Of a stretch of 64,000 bases of DNA, positions 53,457-63,253 are shown piece after piece. The stretch spans positions 3,076,001-3,140,000 of the forward strand of contig NZ_JBAMDA010000001.1 of NCBI RefSeq assembly GCF_036964665.1, given 5' to 3'. Source of the stretch: Nitrobacter sp. NHB1. Lineage in GTDB: Bacteria; Pseudomonadota; Alphaproteobacteria; Rhizobiales; Xanthobacteraceae. The notes under the pieces are model-generated. The model was not told the DNA's origin, did no database searches, and saw only the letters and a program-made list of their open reading frames with translations. The position numbers and the translations under genes were made by a program. The stretch's first letter is position 1. Every line of letters starts with the position of its first letter.

Positions 53457-54077
53457 TTAGAAGTGATAGTTCACGCCGGCGCGGACCAGTCCGAACTGGT
53501 AGCTGTTGGGAGCGGCGGTGATCGTGAAGTTGCTGCTCGACAGGTCGACGTAGAGATATTCGACCTTCGCGGTCCAGTTCTGGTAGATGCCGAATTCGGC
53601 GCCGACGCCCACGGTCCAGCCCGCATTGGTGTGGGATTCCGACAGGCCAAACGTTTCAGCGCGCAGTGCGCCGAAGGCAAGGCCGCCGGTGCCGTAAACC
53701 AGTACGTTGTTGAAGGCATAACCGAGGCGGCCGCGCACCGTGCCGAACCACGGATTGGAGAATTTCCACGGCGCAAAGGTATCGTCGGCGGCACTGGCCT
53801 GGATGTCGCCTTCGAGACCGAACACCAGCGGCCCGCTCTGCCAGTTGTAGCCGGCCTGCACGCCGCCGAACACGCCGTCCGGCCTGGTGGCGCTGTTCTG
53901 GACGCTGCCCCAGGCATAACCGAGGTTGCCGCCCAGATACGGGCCCGCCCAGCTATAGGCGTTGAGCGGCTGATTGACGGTATAGGGCGAGCGGTAAGAG
54001 AAATCCGCGGCCTGCGCGGTGCCGATCAGCGCCATTGATGCCACGGCTGCCAATGCTGCGATCGTTGTCTCGCTCAT
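53457..54077 (-). CDS. Outer-membrane beta-barrel porin-family protein
   Basis: The 206-aa protein has a signal peptide (AALAAVASMALIGTAQAADF) and an eight-stranded OmpA/Omp31-like barrel: SWAGPYLGGNLGYAWGSVQN, VFGGVQAGYNWQSGPLVFGL, WTAKVEYLYVDL, and the terminal GLVRAGVNYHF ending in Phe. Omp25/Omp31-type proteins are common surface barrels of Rhizobiales. A terminator follows. Confidence 0.92.
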   Translation of the reverse strand: MSETTIAALAAVASMALIGTAQAADFSYRSPYTVNQPLNAYSWAGPYLGGNLGYAWGSVQNSATRPDGVFGGVQAGYNWQSGPLVFGLEGDIQASAADDTFAPWKFSNPWFGTVRGRLGYAFNNVLVYGTGGLAFGALRAETFGLSESHTNAGWTVGVGAEFGIYQNWTAKVEYLYVDLSSSNFTITAAPNSYQFGLVRAGVNYHF

Positions 54078-54351
54078 TTCGACTCTCCAACCCGCTATCG
54101 TCGTTCCCGCCGGGACTGCCGGGACATCGCAACCCGATCCATAGGGTTACGAAATCCCAAATCCCGTACGTAGGATTTATCGAAAGTTTTAAGTTAAACG
54201 GTTCTTAAGACGGCGCCGCCGCCGTCTGTTGTTCTTAAAAAAGTGTTACCGGCATGGCGGCGCGGGGAACCGGCGACACGCTGCCTCGCCGTGCGGCCAA
54301 CTCGGCGCCCCGCCGCTGGCATCGGCCGGTTTCATCGCTTAACTGAGGGAT

Positions 54352-56427
54352 ATGACGACCGATTCCTCCGATCCCGCAAAGCCGGCCGGACCCGGACACC
54401 TGCCTGGTTCCGGGGCGGACACGCAGCCAGGGGGGCTGGCGACGGGACAGGATGTCGATCCCGCAACCATCGAGACCGACGAGGACGACGAGGCGCGGCT
54501 GCCCGATGTTCCGGACGAGCTTACCGATGCGATCGCGGAGGGGCCGCTCGCGGTCGGCCGCGCGGCCATCGCGCACGCCGTTCGCCATGCGCCGACCTCG
54601 CCCGGCGTCTATCGCATGATGAACGCCGCGCGCGACGTACTCTACGTCGGCAAGGCCAAGAACGTGCGCAAGCGCCTGTCGTCCTATGCGCGGCCGACCG
54701 GCCAGGTGATGCGCATCGCGCGCATGATCGCGGCGACGTCCACCGTCGAGATCGTGTCGACCGGGACCGAGACCGAGGCGTTGCTGCTCGAAGCGAACCT
54801 GATCAAGCAGTTGCGGCCGCGCTTCAACGTGCAGCTTCGCGACGACAAGTCGTTTCCCTACATCCTGATCACCGGCGACCACTGGGCGCCGCAAATCCTC
54901 AAGCATCGCGGCGCGCAGTCGCGGCCGGGGCGCTATTTTGGACCGTTCGCGTCCGCGGGCGCGGTCGGCCGCACCATCACCGCCCTGCAGCGCGCGTTCC
55001 TGGTGCGCTCCTGCACCGACTCCTTCTTTGAAAGCCGCACGCGGCCGTGCCTGCTGTACCAGATCAAGCGCTGCGCCGGCCCTTGCACAGGCGAGATCGA
55101 CTTTCCCGGCTATACGGCGCTGGTTCGCGAGGCGACGGACTTCCTGTCCGGCCGCAGCCGCGCCGTGAAAGAGGATCTGGCCCGCGCGATGGAGCAGGCC
55201 TCCGACGATCTTGCTTTCGAGCGCGCGGCGCTCTACCGCGACCGGCTGGCCGCGCTGTCGGCGATCCAGTCGCAGCAGGGGATCAACCCACGCACGCTCG
55301 AAGAAGCCGACGTGTTCGCGATCCACCAGGAGGGCGGCTATTCCTGCGTCGAGGTATTTTTCTTCCGCACCGGGCAGAACTGGGGCAACCGAGCCTACTT
55401 TCCGCGCGCGGAAAAGTCGTTCACGCCGGAGGAGGTGCTGGGCGCGTTCCTCGCGCAGTTCTACGACGACAAGCCGCCGCCGAAGCTGATTTTGGTCTCG
55501 CACCGGATCGAGGAGGGCGAATTGCTGGCCGATGCGCTGTCGGTCAAGGCCGGTCACAAGATCGGGGTTTTGACGCCGCAGCGCGGCGAAAAGAAGGAAC
55601 TGGTCGCGCACGCGCTGACCAATGCGCGCGAGGCGCTGGGCCGCAAGCTGGCGGATACCGCCACGCAGTCGCGGCTGTTGCAGGGTTTGGCGTCTACCCT
55701 CGGCTTGCCGCAGGCGCCGCGACGCATTGAGGTCTACGACAACAGCCACATCCAGGGCACCAATGCGGTCGGGGCGATGATCGTCGCCGGCCCCGAAGGC
55801 TTTCTGAAAAACCAGTATCGCAAGTTCAACATCCGCTCCGAGGGTCTGACGCCCGGCGATGACTACGCGATGATGCGTGAGGTGCTGGAACGCCGTTTCA
55901 AAAGATTGCTGACGCAGAAAGCCGCGACCGATCCGGACAAGGCCGACGAGTCGGATAAGGATGCGGTGCCGCAATGGCCGGATCTCGCGATCATCGACGG
56001 CGGCCTCGGCCAACTCAATGCCGCCAGAGGGATTTTCGATGCGCTGGGGTTGAGTCAGGTCGCGCTGATGGCGGTCGCCAAGGGTCCCGACCGCGATGCC
56101 GGCCGCGAAACCCTGTTCCTGCCGGATCGCCCCGCCATCAAGCTCGAACCGCGCGATCCCGTCCTGTATTTCATCCAGCGGCTGCGCGACGAGGCGCATC
56201 GATTTGTCATAGGATCGCATCGCAAGCTGCGCAGGAAAGACATCCGCGAAGCCGGGTTGCAGGAGGTTCCCGGTATCGGCCCGGCGCGCAAGCGCGCGCT
56301 GCTGCATCATTTCGGGACCCTGAAGGAGATCGAGCGCGCCTCGGTTGCAGACCTCGGCAAGGTTCCGGGCATCAGCGCGGAAAGCGCCCGCAAAATCTTC
56401 GATTTTTTCCACGCCCGGCCGGGGTGA
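54352..56427 (+). CDS. uvrC: Excinuclease ABC subunit C
   Basis: The 691-aa nuclease makes both incisions in nucleotide excision repair. Domains in order are an acidic N-terminal extension (about 1-80), a GIY-YIG domain ([20 protein letters not shown]), a UVR motif (about 285-315), the RNase H-like endonuclease ([20 protein letters not shown]), and tandem HhH ([19 protein letters not shown]). No SOS box was found upstream. The extension is longer than in E. coli UvrC. Confidence 0.96.
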   Translation: MTTDSSDPAKPAGPGHLPGSGADTQPGGLATGQDVDPATIETDEDDEARLPDVPDELTDAIAEGPLAVGRAAIAHAVRHAPTSPGVYRMMNAARDVLYVGKAKNVRKRLSSYARPTGQVMRIARMIAATSTVEIVSTGTETEALLLEANLIKQLRPRFNVQLRDDKSFPYILITGDHWAPQILKHRGAQSRPGRYFGPFASAGAVGRTITALQRAFLVRSCTDSFFESRTRPCLLYQIKRCAGPCTGEIDFPGYTALVREATDFLSGRSRAVKEDLARAMEQASDDLAFERAALYRDRLAALSAIQSQQGINPRTLEEADVFAIHQEGGYSCVEVFFFRTGQNWGNRAYFPRAEKSFTPEEVLGAFLAQFYDDKPPPKLILVSHRIEEGELLADALSVKAGHKIGVLTPQRGEKKELVAHALTNAREALGRKLADTATQSRLLQGLASTLGLPQAPRRIEVYDNSHIQGTNAVGAMIVAGPEGFLKNQYRKFNIRSEGLTPGDDYAMMREVLERRFKRLLTQKAATDPDKADESDKDAVPQWPDLAIIDGGLGQLNAARGIFDALGLSQVALMAVAKGPDRDAGRETLFLPDRPAIKLEPRDPVLYFIQRLRDEAHRFVIGSHRKLRRKDIREAGLQEVPGIGPARKRALLHHFGTLKEIERASVADLGKVPGISAESARKIFDFFHARPG

Positions 56428-56563
56428 GGGTGGATTTTGTAATGATAGTCGGTGGTTTTTTTCGTATTAAGATCAACGGATAAGGTTGCCGCAGCCGCGA
56501 AGTCGGCAAATTGCGCTGCGCGGCCGGTTGACGTTCGCGCCATGACAGTATTGGTAAGACAAA

Positions 56564-57181
56564 ATGACCACCGTAACCAGCCAGGCGACTGCGAGGCCTA
56601 TGCTGTCGCTTCCGAATATTCTCACCTTTGCCCGGATTGCCGCGATCCCCGTGGTGGTGGGCTGCGTCTATGCGCAGTCGATCATGGACGGGCCGTTGCG
56701 GCTGCGCTGGGTGGCGCTGGGAGTGTTCGCCGCGGCCGGCCTCACCGATTTCCTCGACGGCTACTACGCCCGAATCTGGGATCAGCAGTCGGCCTTCGGC
56801 AAGATGCTCGATCCGATCGCCGACAAGCTCCTGGTTGCATCCTGCCTGCTGATGCTGGCGGCGGACGGCATCATCCATGGCTGGACATTGTGGGCGGCGA
56901 TCGTGATCCTGTGCCGCGAGATTCTCGTGTCGGGACTGCGCGAATATCTGGCGGGATTGCGTGTCAGCGTGCCCGTGACCAAGGTCGCGAAGTGGAAAAC
57001 CACGGTGCAACTGGTGGCGATCGGTTTCCTGCTGGCGGGCGAGGCCGGCGATCTGATATTTCCGTTCGTGACCCAGATCGGACTTCTGCTGTTGTGGATC
57101 TCCGCAATCTTCACCATCTATACCGGGTGGGACTATTTCCGCGCCGGCATCCACCACGTCATCAAGGAGGATGAAAAATGA
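56564..57181 (+). CDS. pgsA: CDP-diacylglycerol-glycerol-3-phosphate 3-phosphatidyltransferase
   Basis: The 205-aa integral membrane enzyme makes phosphatidylglycerophosphate. The CDP-alcohol motif is complete: D-F-L-D-G-Y-Y-A-R, then G-K-M-L-D-P-I-A-D (D-X2-DG-X2-AR-X8-G-X3-D-X3-D). It has several membrane helices. Its stop overlaps the moaD start as ATGA. Confidence 0.94.
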   Translation: MTTVTSQATARPMLSLPNILTFARIAAIPVVVGCVYAQSIMDGPLRLRWVALGVFAAAGLTDFLDGYYARIWDQQSAFGKMLDPIADKLLVASCLLMLAADGIIHGWTLWAAIVILCREILVSGLREYLAGLRVSVPVTKVAKWKTTVQLVAIGFLLAGEAGDLIFPFVTQIGLLLLWISAIFTIYTGWDYFRAGIHHVIKEDEK

Positions 57182-57429
57182 AGGTGCTGTATTTCGCCTG
57201 GGTGCGCGAACGGGTCGGCAAGGCCGAGGAGGCGCTCGATCCGCCGCCGGCAGTCGCGACGGTTGCCGATCTGATCGCGTGGTTGTCGCAGCGAGGCGAT
57301 GAATATGCCCATGCGTTCGACAAACCGAAGGTGATCCGCGCCGCAATCGACCGGATGCACGTCAAGCAGGATACGACGATCGCGGGTGCAAACGAGATTG
57401 CCTTCTTTCCGCCGATGACCGGCGGCTGA
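57178..57429 (+). CDS. moaD: Molybdopterin synthase sulfur-carrier subunit
   Basis: The 83-aa ubiquitin-like protein ends in the Gly-Gly needed for thiocarboxylation (PPMTGG). It donates sulfur to precursor Z together with MoaE. Its start overlaps pgsA, and moaE follows by 22 bp. Confidence 0.94.
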   Translation: MKVLYFAWVRERVGKAEEALDPPPAVATVADLIAWLSQRGDEYAHAFDKPKVIRAAIDRMHVKQDTTIAGANEIAFFPPMTGG

Positions 57430-57451
57430 TCTGTCAACGACGGCGCCATCC

Positions 57452-57919
57452 ATGACCGTTCCCGTCACCATTCGCCTACAGGAAGCGGACTTCGACGTCG
57501 CGCACGAAGTCGCGGCGCTGTCGCGCGGCAACACCGATATCGGTGCGGTCGTGAGTTTCAGCGGCATCTGCCGGGGCGACGAGGGCGGTGACGCGATCGC
57601 CGCGCTGATGCTGGAACATTATCCCGGTATGGCGGAGGCCGAGATCGCGCGTCATGCCGAGGAGGCGCTGGCGCGCTGGCCGCTCACCGGCATCACCATC
57701 ATTCACCGGTACGGGCGGATCGTACCGGGCGAGAATATCGTTCTCGTGGTCACGGCATCGTCGCACCGCGAGGCGGCATTTCAGGGCGCGGAATTCCTGA
57801 TGGACTATCTCAAGACGCGGGCGCCGTTCTGGAAACGCGAGGAGGGCGCCTCCGGATCCAGTTGGGTTGACGCCCATGATCGCGATGACTCCGCTGCGGC
57901 GCGCTGGGCCGAATCCTGA
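57452..57919 (+). CDS. moaE: Molybdopterin synthase catalytic subunit
   Basis: The 155-aa enzyme converts precursor Z to molybdopterin. Motifs include IGAVVSFSGICRG, LMLEHYPGMAEAEI, IIHRYGRIVPGENIVLVVT, and SHREAAFQGAEFLMDYLKTR followed by APFWKRE. Its stop overlaps the prmB start as TGATG. Confidence 0.95.
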   Translation: MTVPVTIRLQEADFDVAHEVAALSRGNTDIGAVVSFSGICRGDEGGDAIAALMLEHYPGMAEAEIARHAEEALARWPLTGITIIHRYGRIVPGENIVLVVTASSHREAAFQGAEFLMDYLKTRAPFWKREEGASGSSWVDAHDRDDSAAARWAES

Positions 57920-58944
57920 TGGCGAAGACCGCCGCGCGCGGTGGACGATCGAAAGTCGCGACCCGTAGTTCAGCCAAAAAACGCCGGCCGACGCGGGCAC
58001 CAGCCAAAGCTGCAAACTCCTCCGCCGCCAGAACCGCGGCTCCCGAACTCGCAACGATTTTCGACTATGTCCGCTTCGCAGCCACAAGGCTCAAGCGCGC
58101 GCGCGTTACGGTTGCCCACGGCACCAGCGATCCGGTGGCCGAGGCCGCCTTCCTGGTCGGCGAGGCCATGCACCTGCATCCGGACGAGGTCGAGCCGCTG
58201 GCCGCGCGGCGCGTGCCGAAGGCGGCCGGCCGGCGCATCCTCGGCTGGATCGAGCAGCGCGTCGCGACCCGCAAGCCCGCCGCCTATCTCGTCAACAGGA
58301 TGTATATGCGCGGCCTGGCGTTCTACGTCGACGAACGTGTGATCGTGCCGCGCTCCTTCATTGGGGAGCTTCTGGACTCGCATTTCGGCGACGACGATGT
58401 GCTGCGTCTGCGCGATCCCGCAACCGTGACCCGCGTGCTCGATCTCTGCACCGGCTCGGGATGCCTTGCCATTCTGGCCGCGCGCGCGTTTCCGAATGCG
58501 ACGGTCGATGCGAGCGACCTGTCGGCGGACGCGCTCGCGGTGGCCGCGCGCAATGTGCGCGAACACGACCTTGAGGATCGCATTCAACTCGCACAGGGCG
58601 ACCTGTTCGCGGCCGTCGGGAGCAAGCGATACGATCTCATCATCTCGAACCCGCCCTATGTCGATGCGAAGGGCATGGCGGGCCTGCCGCGCGAGTGCCT
58701 TGCGGAGCCCTGGATGGCGTTCGACGGTGGTGCCGACGGCATCGATCTGGTGCGACGGATCATCGACGGCGCCAAAACTCATCTCGCGTCCGGTGGCGGG
58801 TTGTTGTGTGAGGTTGGCCGCTGCAAGCCGGCGATCGAGAAGGCTTATCCGCGCGCGGATCTGCTCTGGCTCGACACCGAGGAGTCCGAGGGCGAGGTGT
58901 TCTGGATCGATGCCGCGACGCTTGCGGATTTTGTGTCCGCGTGA
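57919..58944 (+). CDS. prmB: 50S ribosomal protein L3 glutamine methyltransferase
   Basis: The 341-aa protein has an Ala/Lys-rich N-terminal extension (1-42), the SAM motif [16 protein letters not shown] and the catalytic [12 protein letters not shown] (NPPY), plus [20 protein letters not shown]. It N5-methylates a glutamine of ribosomal protein L3. It overlaps moaE upstream and the MATE gene downstream (GTGA). Confidence 0.92.
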   Translation: MAKTAARGGRSKVATRSSAKKRRPTRAPAKAANSSAARTAAPELATIFDYVRFAATRLKRARVTVAHGTSDPVAEAAFLVGEAMHLHPDEVEPLAARRVPKAAGRRILGWIEQRVATRKPAAYLVNRMYMRGLAFYVDERVIVPRSFIGELLDSHFGDDDVLRLRDPATVTRVLDLCTGSGCLAILAARAFPNATVDASDLSADALAVAARNVREHDLEDRIQLAQGDLFAAVGSKRYDLIISNPPYVDAKGMAGLPRECLAEPWMAFDGGADGIDLVRRIIDGAKTHLASGGGLLCEVGRCKPAIEKAYPRADLLWLDTEESEGEVFWIDAATLADFVSA

Positions 58945-60392
58945 CGCCCGGTCGGCGCGGCATGGCCGCCCTGCGCCTTCGGTTCTGGCCAAAGAGCGCG
59001 CTGTCACGCGACGCCTGGCTCGGAGAATTCCGGGCCACGCTGACGCTCGGCTGGCCGCTGGTCCTCACCAACCTCGCGCAAATCGCGCTGACCACCACCG
59101 ATGTGATCGTGCTGGGCCGCGTTGGTTCGTCTGCGCTGGCCGCCGGAACCCTTGGCGTCAATCTGTACCTCGCGATCCTGATTTTCGGCATTGGCATCAT
59201 TACTGCGACGTCGCCGATGATGGCCGAAGCGTTCGGTCGCAAATTGCACATGGTGCGCGACGTGCGGCGGACGTTCCGGCAGGGGCTATGGAGCGCGGTG
59301 CTGATTGCGGTGCCGAGCTGGCTGCTGCTCTGGCATACAGATGCGATCCTCATTCTGTTCGATCAGCAACCGCAGCTTGCAGCGGACGCCCAGGTGTTCG
59401 TGCGTGCATTGCAGTGGGGTATGCTGCCGACGCTGGGTTTCATTGCACTGCGTTCGTTCTTCGCTGCGCTGGAGCGTCCGTTATCGGCGATGATGGTGAC
59501 CGCAGCCGCGATCCTGTTCAATATCGTGGCGAACTGGGCGCTGGTGTTCGGTCATCTCGGTCTGCCTGCGCTGGGGCTCCGAGGGTCCGGCATTGCGACC
59601 ACGTTGTCGAATACCTTCCTGTTCGTCGGGCTGGCGCTGGTGGCGAGCTGTGGCCATAAGTTTCGTCGCTATCATCTGTTCGGCAACTGGTGGCGCGCCG
59701 ATTGGCCGCGTCTCGTCACGCTGTGGCGCGTCGGACTGCCGATCGGCGCTGCGCTCGCCTTCGAGATCACCGTGTTCAATGCCGCGGTGTTCCTGATGGG
59801 GCAGTTCGGCGCGGCCTCGATCGCGGCTCACGCCATTGCGATTCAGATCGCGTCGGTCTCCTTCATGGTGCCGATGGGACTGGCGCAGACCGCAACGGTG
59901 CGTGTCGGTCGCGCTTACGGCGCCGGAGACCGCGATGGGGTCGCCCGCGCCGGATGGGCGTCGTTTGCGCTGGCGATTGCTTTCATGGCCAACACCAGCG
60001 TGTTGATGATTGCCGCGCCGCGATGGTTGATCGGCGCATTCATCGACGTCAACGATGCGGCGAATGCCGAAGTGATCGGACTCGCGGCGTCGTTTCTGAC
60101 CTGCGCGGCGGTGTTTCAGATTGCCGACGGTGCGCAGGTGGTCGGCGCCGGTATGCTGCGCGGCTTGCAGGATACCCGCGTGCCGATGATCTATGCCGGT
60201 CTTGGCTATTGGGGCTTCGGCATGTCGCTGAGCTTGCTGTTTGCCTTCAAACTGGGATTTCGGGGCATCGGCATCTGGATTGGCCTGGCGTCGGGCCTCG
60301 CGGTGGTGGCCGTCCTGATGATCTCGCGCTGGATCAGACGTGAGCGGCTCGGTCTGGTGCCTCTAAAGGACATGCAGTATCGCGAGGCCTAA
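58941..60392 (+). CDS. MATE family multidrug efflux transporter (NorM-like)
   Basis: The 483-aa protein has 12 membrane helices in two MatE domains. Early motifs are [40 protein letters not shown]. The second half has [20 protein letters not shown] and [24 protein letters not shown] transporters export drugs or metabolites in exchange for H+ or Na+. The GTG at 58941 overlaps the prmB stop. Confidence 0.93.
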   Translation: MTPGRRGMAALRLRFWPKSALSRDAWLGEFRATLTLGWPLVLTNLAQIALTTTDVIVLGRVGSSALAAGTLGVNLYLAILIFGIGIITATSPMMAEAFGRKLHMVRDVRRTFRQGLWSAVLIAVPSWLLLWHTDAILILFDQQPQLAADAQVFVRALQWGMLPTLGFIALRSFFAALERPLSAMMVTAAAILFNIVANWALVFGHLGLPALGLRGSGIATTLSNTFLFVGLALVASCGHKFRRYHLFGNWWRADWPRLVTLWRVGLPIGAALAFEITVFNAAVFLMGQFGAASIAAHAIAIQIASVSFMVPMGLAQTATVRVGRAYGAGDRDGVARAGWASFALAIAFMANTSVLMIAAPRWLIGAFIDVNDAANAEVIGLAASFLTCAAVFQIADGAQVVGAGMLRGLQDTRVPMIYAGLGYWGFGMSLSLLFAFKLGFRGIGIWIGLASGLAVVAVLMISRWIRRERLGLVPLKDMQYREA

Positions 60393-60427
60393 CCGCAAAA
60401 GAAGCCGAACGAACGCGCTGCCGGCGC

Positions 60428-61540
60428 TCACAGCACCTTGCGGGTCCAGTTGTGCGCGTCTGCCGCGCGGCCATACTGGATGTCGACCAGCTTCTTGCGA
60501 AAGCCCATCGCGACGGGACCGGCGGCGCCGCCATTGATGGTGAAATCGCCGTGCGCCGAGCACACCTTGCCGATCGGCGAGATGACAGCGGCGGTGCCGC
60601 AGGCGAAGGCTTCTTTCAGCTTGCCGCTGGCGGCATCAGTGCGCCACTGGTCGATTGTATAGGGCTCCTCGCGCACGCGCGTACCGGACTCCTTTGCGAG
60701 CGTGATGATCGAATCGCGGGTGATGCCCGGCAGGATGGTGCCGAGCGGCGGCGTCGAGAGCGAACCGTCGTCGAACACGAAGAAGATATTCATGCCGCCG
60801 AGTTCCTCGATGTAGCGGCGCTCGATCGCGTCCAGGAAAACCACCTGATCGCAGCCGCGATCGATGGCTTCGGCCTGCGCGCGCAGGCTGGCGGCGTAGT
60901 TTCCGCCGCATTTGACGGTGCCGGTGCCGCCGACCGCCGCGCGCGTGTAGTTTTCCGACACCCAGATCGAGACCGGCGCGGGACCGCCCTTGAAATAGGA
61001 GCCGACCGGCGAGGCGATGACGGCGAAGATGTACTCCGCCGAGGGCTTCACGCCGAGGAAGACCTCGTTCGCGATCATGAAGGGCCGCAGGTACAGGCTG
61101 CCTTCACCGCCCGGAATCCAGGCGCGGTCGACGCGCACGAGCTGCTTGATGGCTTCGATGAACACGGGCTCGGGGAGCGGCGCCATCGCCATGCGCTCGG
61201 CCGAATTGCGGAAGCGTCTCGCATTGGCGTCGGGGCGGAACAGGTTCACGCCGCCGTCGTCACGCTTGTAGGCCTTGAGGCCTTCGAAAATCTCCTGCGC
61301 GTAGTGCAGGACGGCAGTCGCAGGGTCGAGCGGGAAGCTGGCGCGGGATTCGACGCGCGCGCCGTGCCAGCCCTTCGCCTGATTGTAGCGCACCACGGCC
61401 ATGTGATCGGTAAACACCCGGCCGAAACCGGGGTTGGCGAGCTTTTCTGCGCGTGCAGTCGCGAGTGTCGGATTGACCGTCGGCTGGACGTCGAATTTCA
61501 ACGCCATCGCACCATCGATCGTATCGAGCGAAACTCCCAT
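60428..61540 (-). CDS. ilvE: Branched-chain amino acid aminotransferase
   Basis: The 370-aa PLP enzyme transfers the amino group between branched-chain amino acids and 2-oxoglutarate. The Schiff-base lysine is in GGTGTVKCGGNYAAS; EIFEGLKAYKRDDGGVNLF and YIEELGGMNIFFV are typical of the longer BCAT type (like BCAT of Bacillus and mammals). GGGAG lies about 8 nt upstream of the ATG at 61540. Confidence 0.95.
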   Translation of the reverse strand: MGVSLDTIDGAMALKFDVQPTVNPTLATARAEKLANPGFGRVFTDHMAVVRYNQAKGWHGARVESRASFPLDPATAVLHYAQEIFEGLKAYKRDDGGVNLFRPDANARRFRNSAERMAMAPLPEPVFIEAIKQLVRVDRAWIPGGEGSLYLRPFMIANEVFLGVKPSAEYIFAVIASPVGSYFKGGPAPVSIWVSENYTRAAVGGTGTVKCGGNYAASLRAQAEAIDRGCDQVVFLDAIERRYIEELGGMNIFFVFDDGSLSTPPLGTILPGITRDSIITLAKESGTRVREEPYTIDQWRTDAASGKLKEAFACGTAAVISPIGKVCSAHGDFTINGGAAGPVAMGFRKKLVDIQYGRAADAHNWTRKVL

Positions 61541-61580
61541 GGGTCTTCTCCCGGCTTTGCAGCAGTCCCGATGGCGGGCT

Positions 61581-61737
61581 GGTGGTCCGATTCTAGCATT
61601 CGCATCCCTTGCGGCAGGCACTTTCGCAAATGCTGGAATTACGGACCACCAGCAACTGCAAGTTTTCCTGTGGGGTTATGAATTGACATTCGCTGTCAGA
61701 CCTTTCGACAAGGCGGGTCGCGAATGTCAAGTCCACG
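61581..61737 (+). repeat. Two-hairpin dispersed element, copy 2
   Basis: Hairpin 1 runs from GGTGGTCCGATTCTAGCATT to AAATGCTGGAATTACGGACC followed by ACC. The linker has AGCAACTGCAAGTTTTCCTG. Hairpin 2 is TTGACATTCGC / GCGAATGTCAA. Order and both stems match copy 1 at 16678-16841. It occupies the middle of the 435-bp gap between ilvE and petP; no gene is visible there. Confidence 0.75.
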
Positions 61738-61966
61738 CCACCGATCGGTTCGGATCCTGGGCTCTTGCCCACCGGTCCGAAAGCCGGTTTCAGCTTTGGC
61801 GGAAGGCGCGAAGTCCAGTATGTTGGCCGAAATGCCGCCCGACGATCGTTACGGCCGAAACAATTCTCGGCCGCCTGGCCTCGCCGTTCGAAGATCAGGC
61901 CGGCTCCGGGACGAAGCGTTATAATATTTCGCCACGAATGGCAGCCTCGTAACATTGGAACCAAGA

Positions 61967-61987
61967 TATGTCAATATGACTGACATA
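61967..61987 (+). promoter_or_regulatory. Inverted repeat overlapping the petP start codon
   Basis: TATGTCA / TGACATA arms flank a 7-nt centre (TATGTCAATATGACTGACAT plus A). The ATG at 61976 lies in the centre. MarR-family repressors usually bind such palindromes in their own promoter, so this is a candidate autoregulatory operator. Confidence 0.55.
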
Positions 61988-62521
61988 AATTTCTCGATCC
62001 CAACCGTCATGGTTGCTGCCGGTCCGGAAGCATCGGGCAGGCGACCCGCGGAGACGCGATGGGACATCATCGAACTGCTGTTCTTCGCCTATCGCGATTT
62101 CGTCGGCGATCCCGATCATGTGCTGGAAAAATTCGGTTTCGGCCGCGCGCATCATCGCGTGATGCATTTCGTCCACCGTTATCCCGGCCTCGCGGTCGCG
62201 GATCTGCTCGACGTGCTGCGCATCACCAAGCAATCGCTGGGGCGGGTTCTCAAGCAGCTCCTCGATGAGGGCTATATCGTGCAGAAGGCCGGCGACGCCG
62301 ACCGGCGCCAGCGCCTTCTTTTCGCCACCCCGAAAGGCGAGGCGCTAGTGGCGCAACTCGCGGGTCTGCAGACCGACCGCATCATGCGTGCGTTGCGAGG
62401 CCTCGACGCGTCCGGCGCCGAGGCGGTGCGCAAATTTCTGCTCGGGATGATCGACCACGACGATCCCGACAAGGTGCTGGAGGCGATCCTGCGGGTCGAC
62501 GGCAAAATGGTGAAGGCATGA
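61976..62521 (+). CDS. petP: PetP-like MarR family regulator
   Basis: The 181-aa protein has a MarR winged helix (FGRAHHRVMHFVHRYPGLAV, ITKQSLGRVLKQLLDEGYIV and DADRRQRLLFATPKG). In Rhodobacter capsulatus a MarR protein of this type (PetP) is encoded with the response regulator PetR, and both are required for cytochrome bc1 expression. The start at 61976 lies within the inverted repeat. The stop overlaps petR (ATGA). Confidence 0.85.
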   Translation: MTDINFSIPTVMVAAGPEASGRRPAETRWDIIELLFFAYRDFVGDPDHVLEKFGFGRAHHRVMHFVHRYPGLAVADLLDVLRITKQSLGRVLKQLLDEGYIVQKAGDADRRQRLLFATPKGEALVAQLAGLQTDRIMRALRGLDASGAEAVRKFLLGMIDHDDPDKVLEAILRVDGKMVKA

Positions 62522-63246
62522 CGGTCACGCAAACGGCAGGAGTCGTGCGGCCGCCGGTGAGGCCGGCCGACGACGCCCCGCATCTGCTGCTGGTCGACGA
62601 CGACCGGCGTATCCGCGATCTGCTGTCGCGCTTTCTGGTGGGGGAGGGGTACCGCGTCACCACCGCCATGAGCGCCAGGGACGCCCGCTCGAAACTGCTC
62701 GGGCTGTATTTCGATCTGTTGATCCTCGACATCATGATGCCCGGCGAAACCGGCTTCGATCTCGCCCGCTTCATCCGCGTCTCGTCCTCGGTGCCGATCA
62801 TCATGCTGACGGCCCGGCACGAGGCCGAGAGCCGCATCGAGGGCCTGCAGATCGGCGCCGACGACTATGTCGCCAAGCCGTTCGAGCCGCGCGAACTGGT
62901 GCTGCGGATCGGGAACATCCTCAAGCGTACGATGCCGCTGCCGACGGTGCGAGCCGGATCGATCGCGTTCGGGCCTTACGTCTATCATCTGGAGCGCGGC
63001 GAGCTGCGGCAGGGCGACGACGTCGTTCATCTCACCGATCGCGAGCGCGAGATGCTGCGCGTGCTCGCCGCCACGCCCGGCGAGACGGTTCGCCGCGGCG
63101 AACTGAACGGCGGCGGCACCGTGAACGAGCGCGCCGTCGACGTGCAGATCAACCGGCTGCGGCGGAAGATCGAGCGCGATCCGGCCAATCCGCTGTTCCT
63201 CCAGGCGGTGCGCGGCGTCGGCTATCGCCTTGTCGCAGCGCCTTGA
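62518..63246 (+). CDS. petR: PetR-like OmpR-family response regulator
   Basis: The 242-aa protein has a receiver domain (LLLVDDDRRIRDLLSRFLVG; phospho-acceptor D71 in LLILDIMMPG; lysine in YVAKPFEPRELV) and a C-terminal winged helix (VDVQINRLRRKIERDPANPL followed by FLQAVRGVGYRLV). It resembles PetR of Rhodobacter. It overlaps petP and is followed by the kinase after 7 bp. Confidence 0.9.
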   Translation: MTVTQTAGVVRPPVRPADDAPHLLLVDDDRRIRDLLSRFLVGEGYRVTTAMSARDARSKLLGLYFDLLILDIMMPGETGFDLARFIRVSSSVPIIMLTARHEAESRIEGLQIGADDYVAKPFEPRELVLRIGNILKRTMPLPTVRAGSIAFGPYVYHLERGELRQGDDVVHLTDREREMLRVLAATPGETVRRGELNGGGTVNERAVDVQINRLRRKIERDPANPLFLQAVRGVGYRLVAAP

Positions 63247-63253
63247 GCTGCCG

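Noticed and set aside
54100-54351. LexA box upstream of uvrC
   Set aside because: Single GTTC motifs occur, but none is paired with the 7-base spacing.
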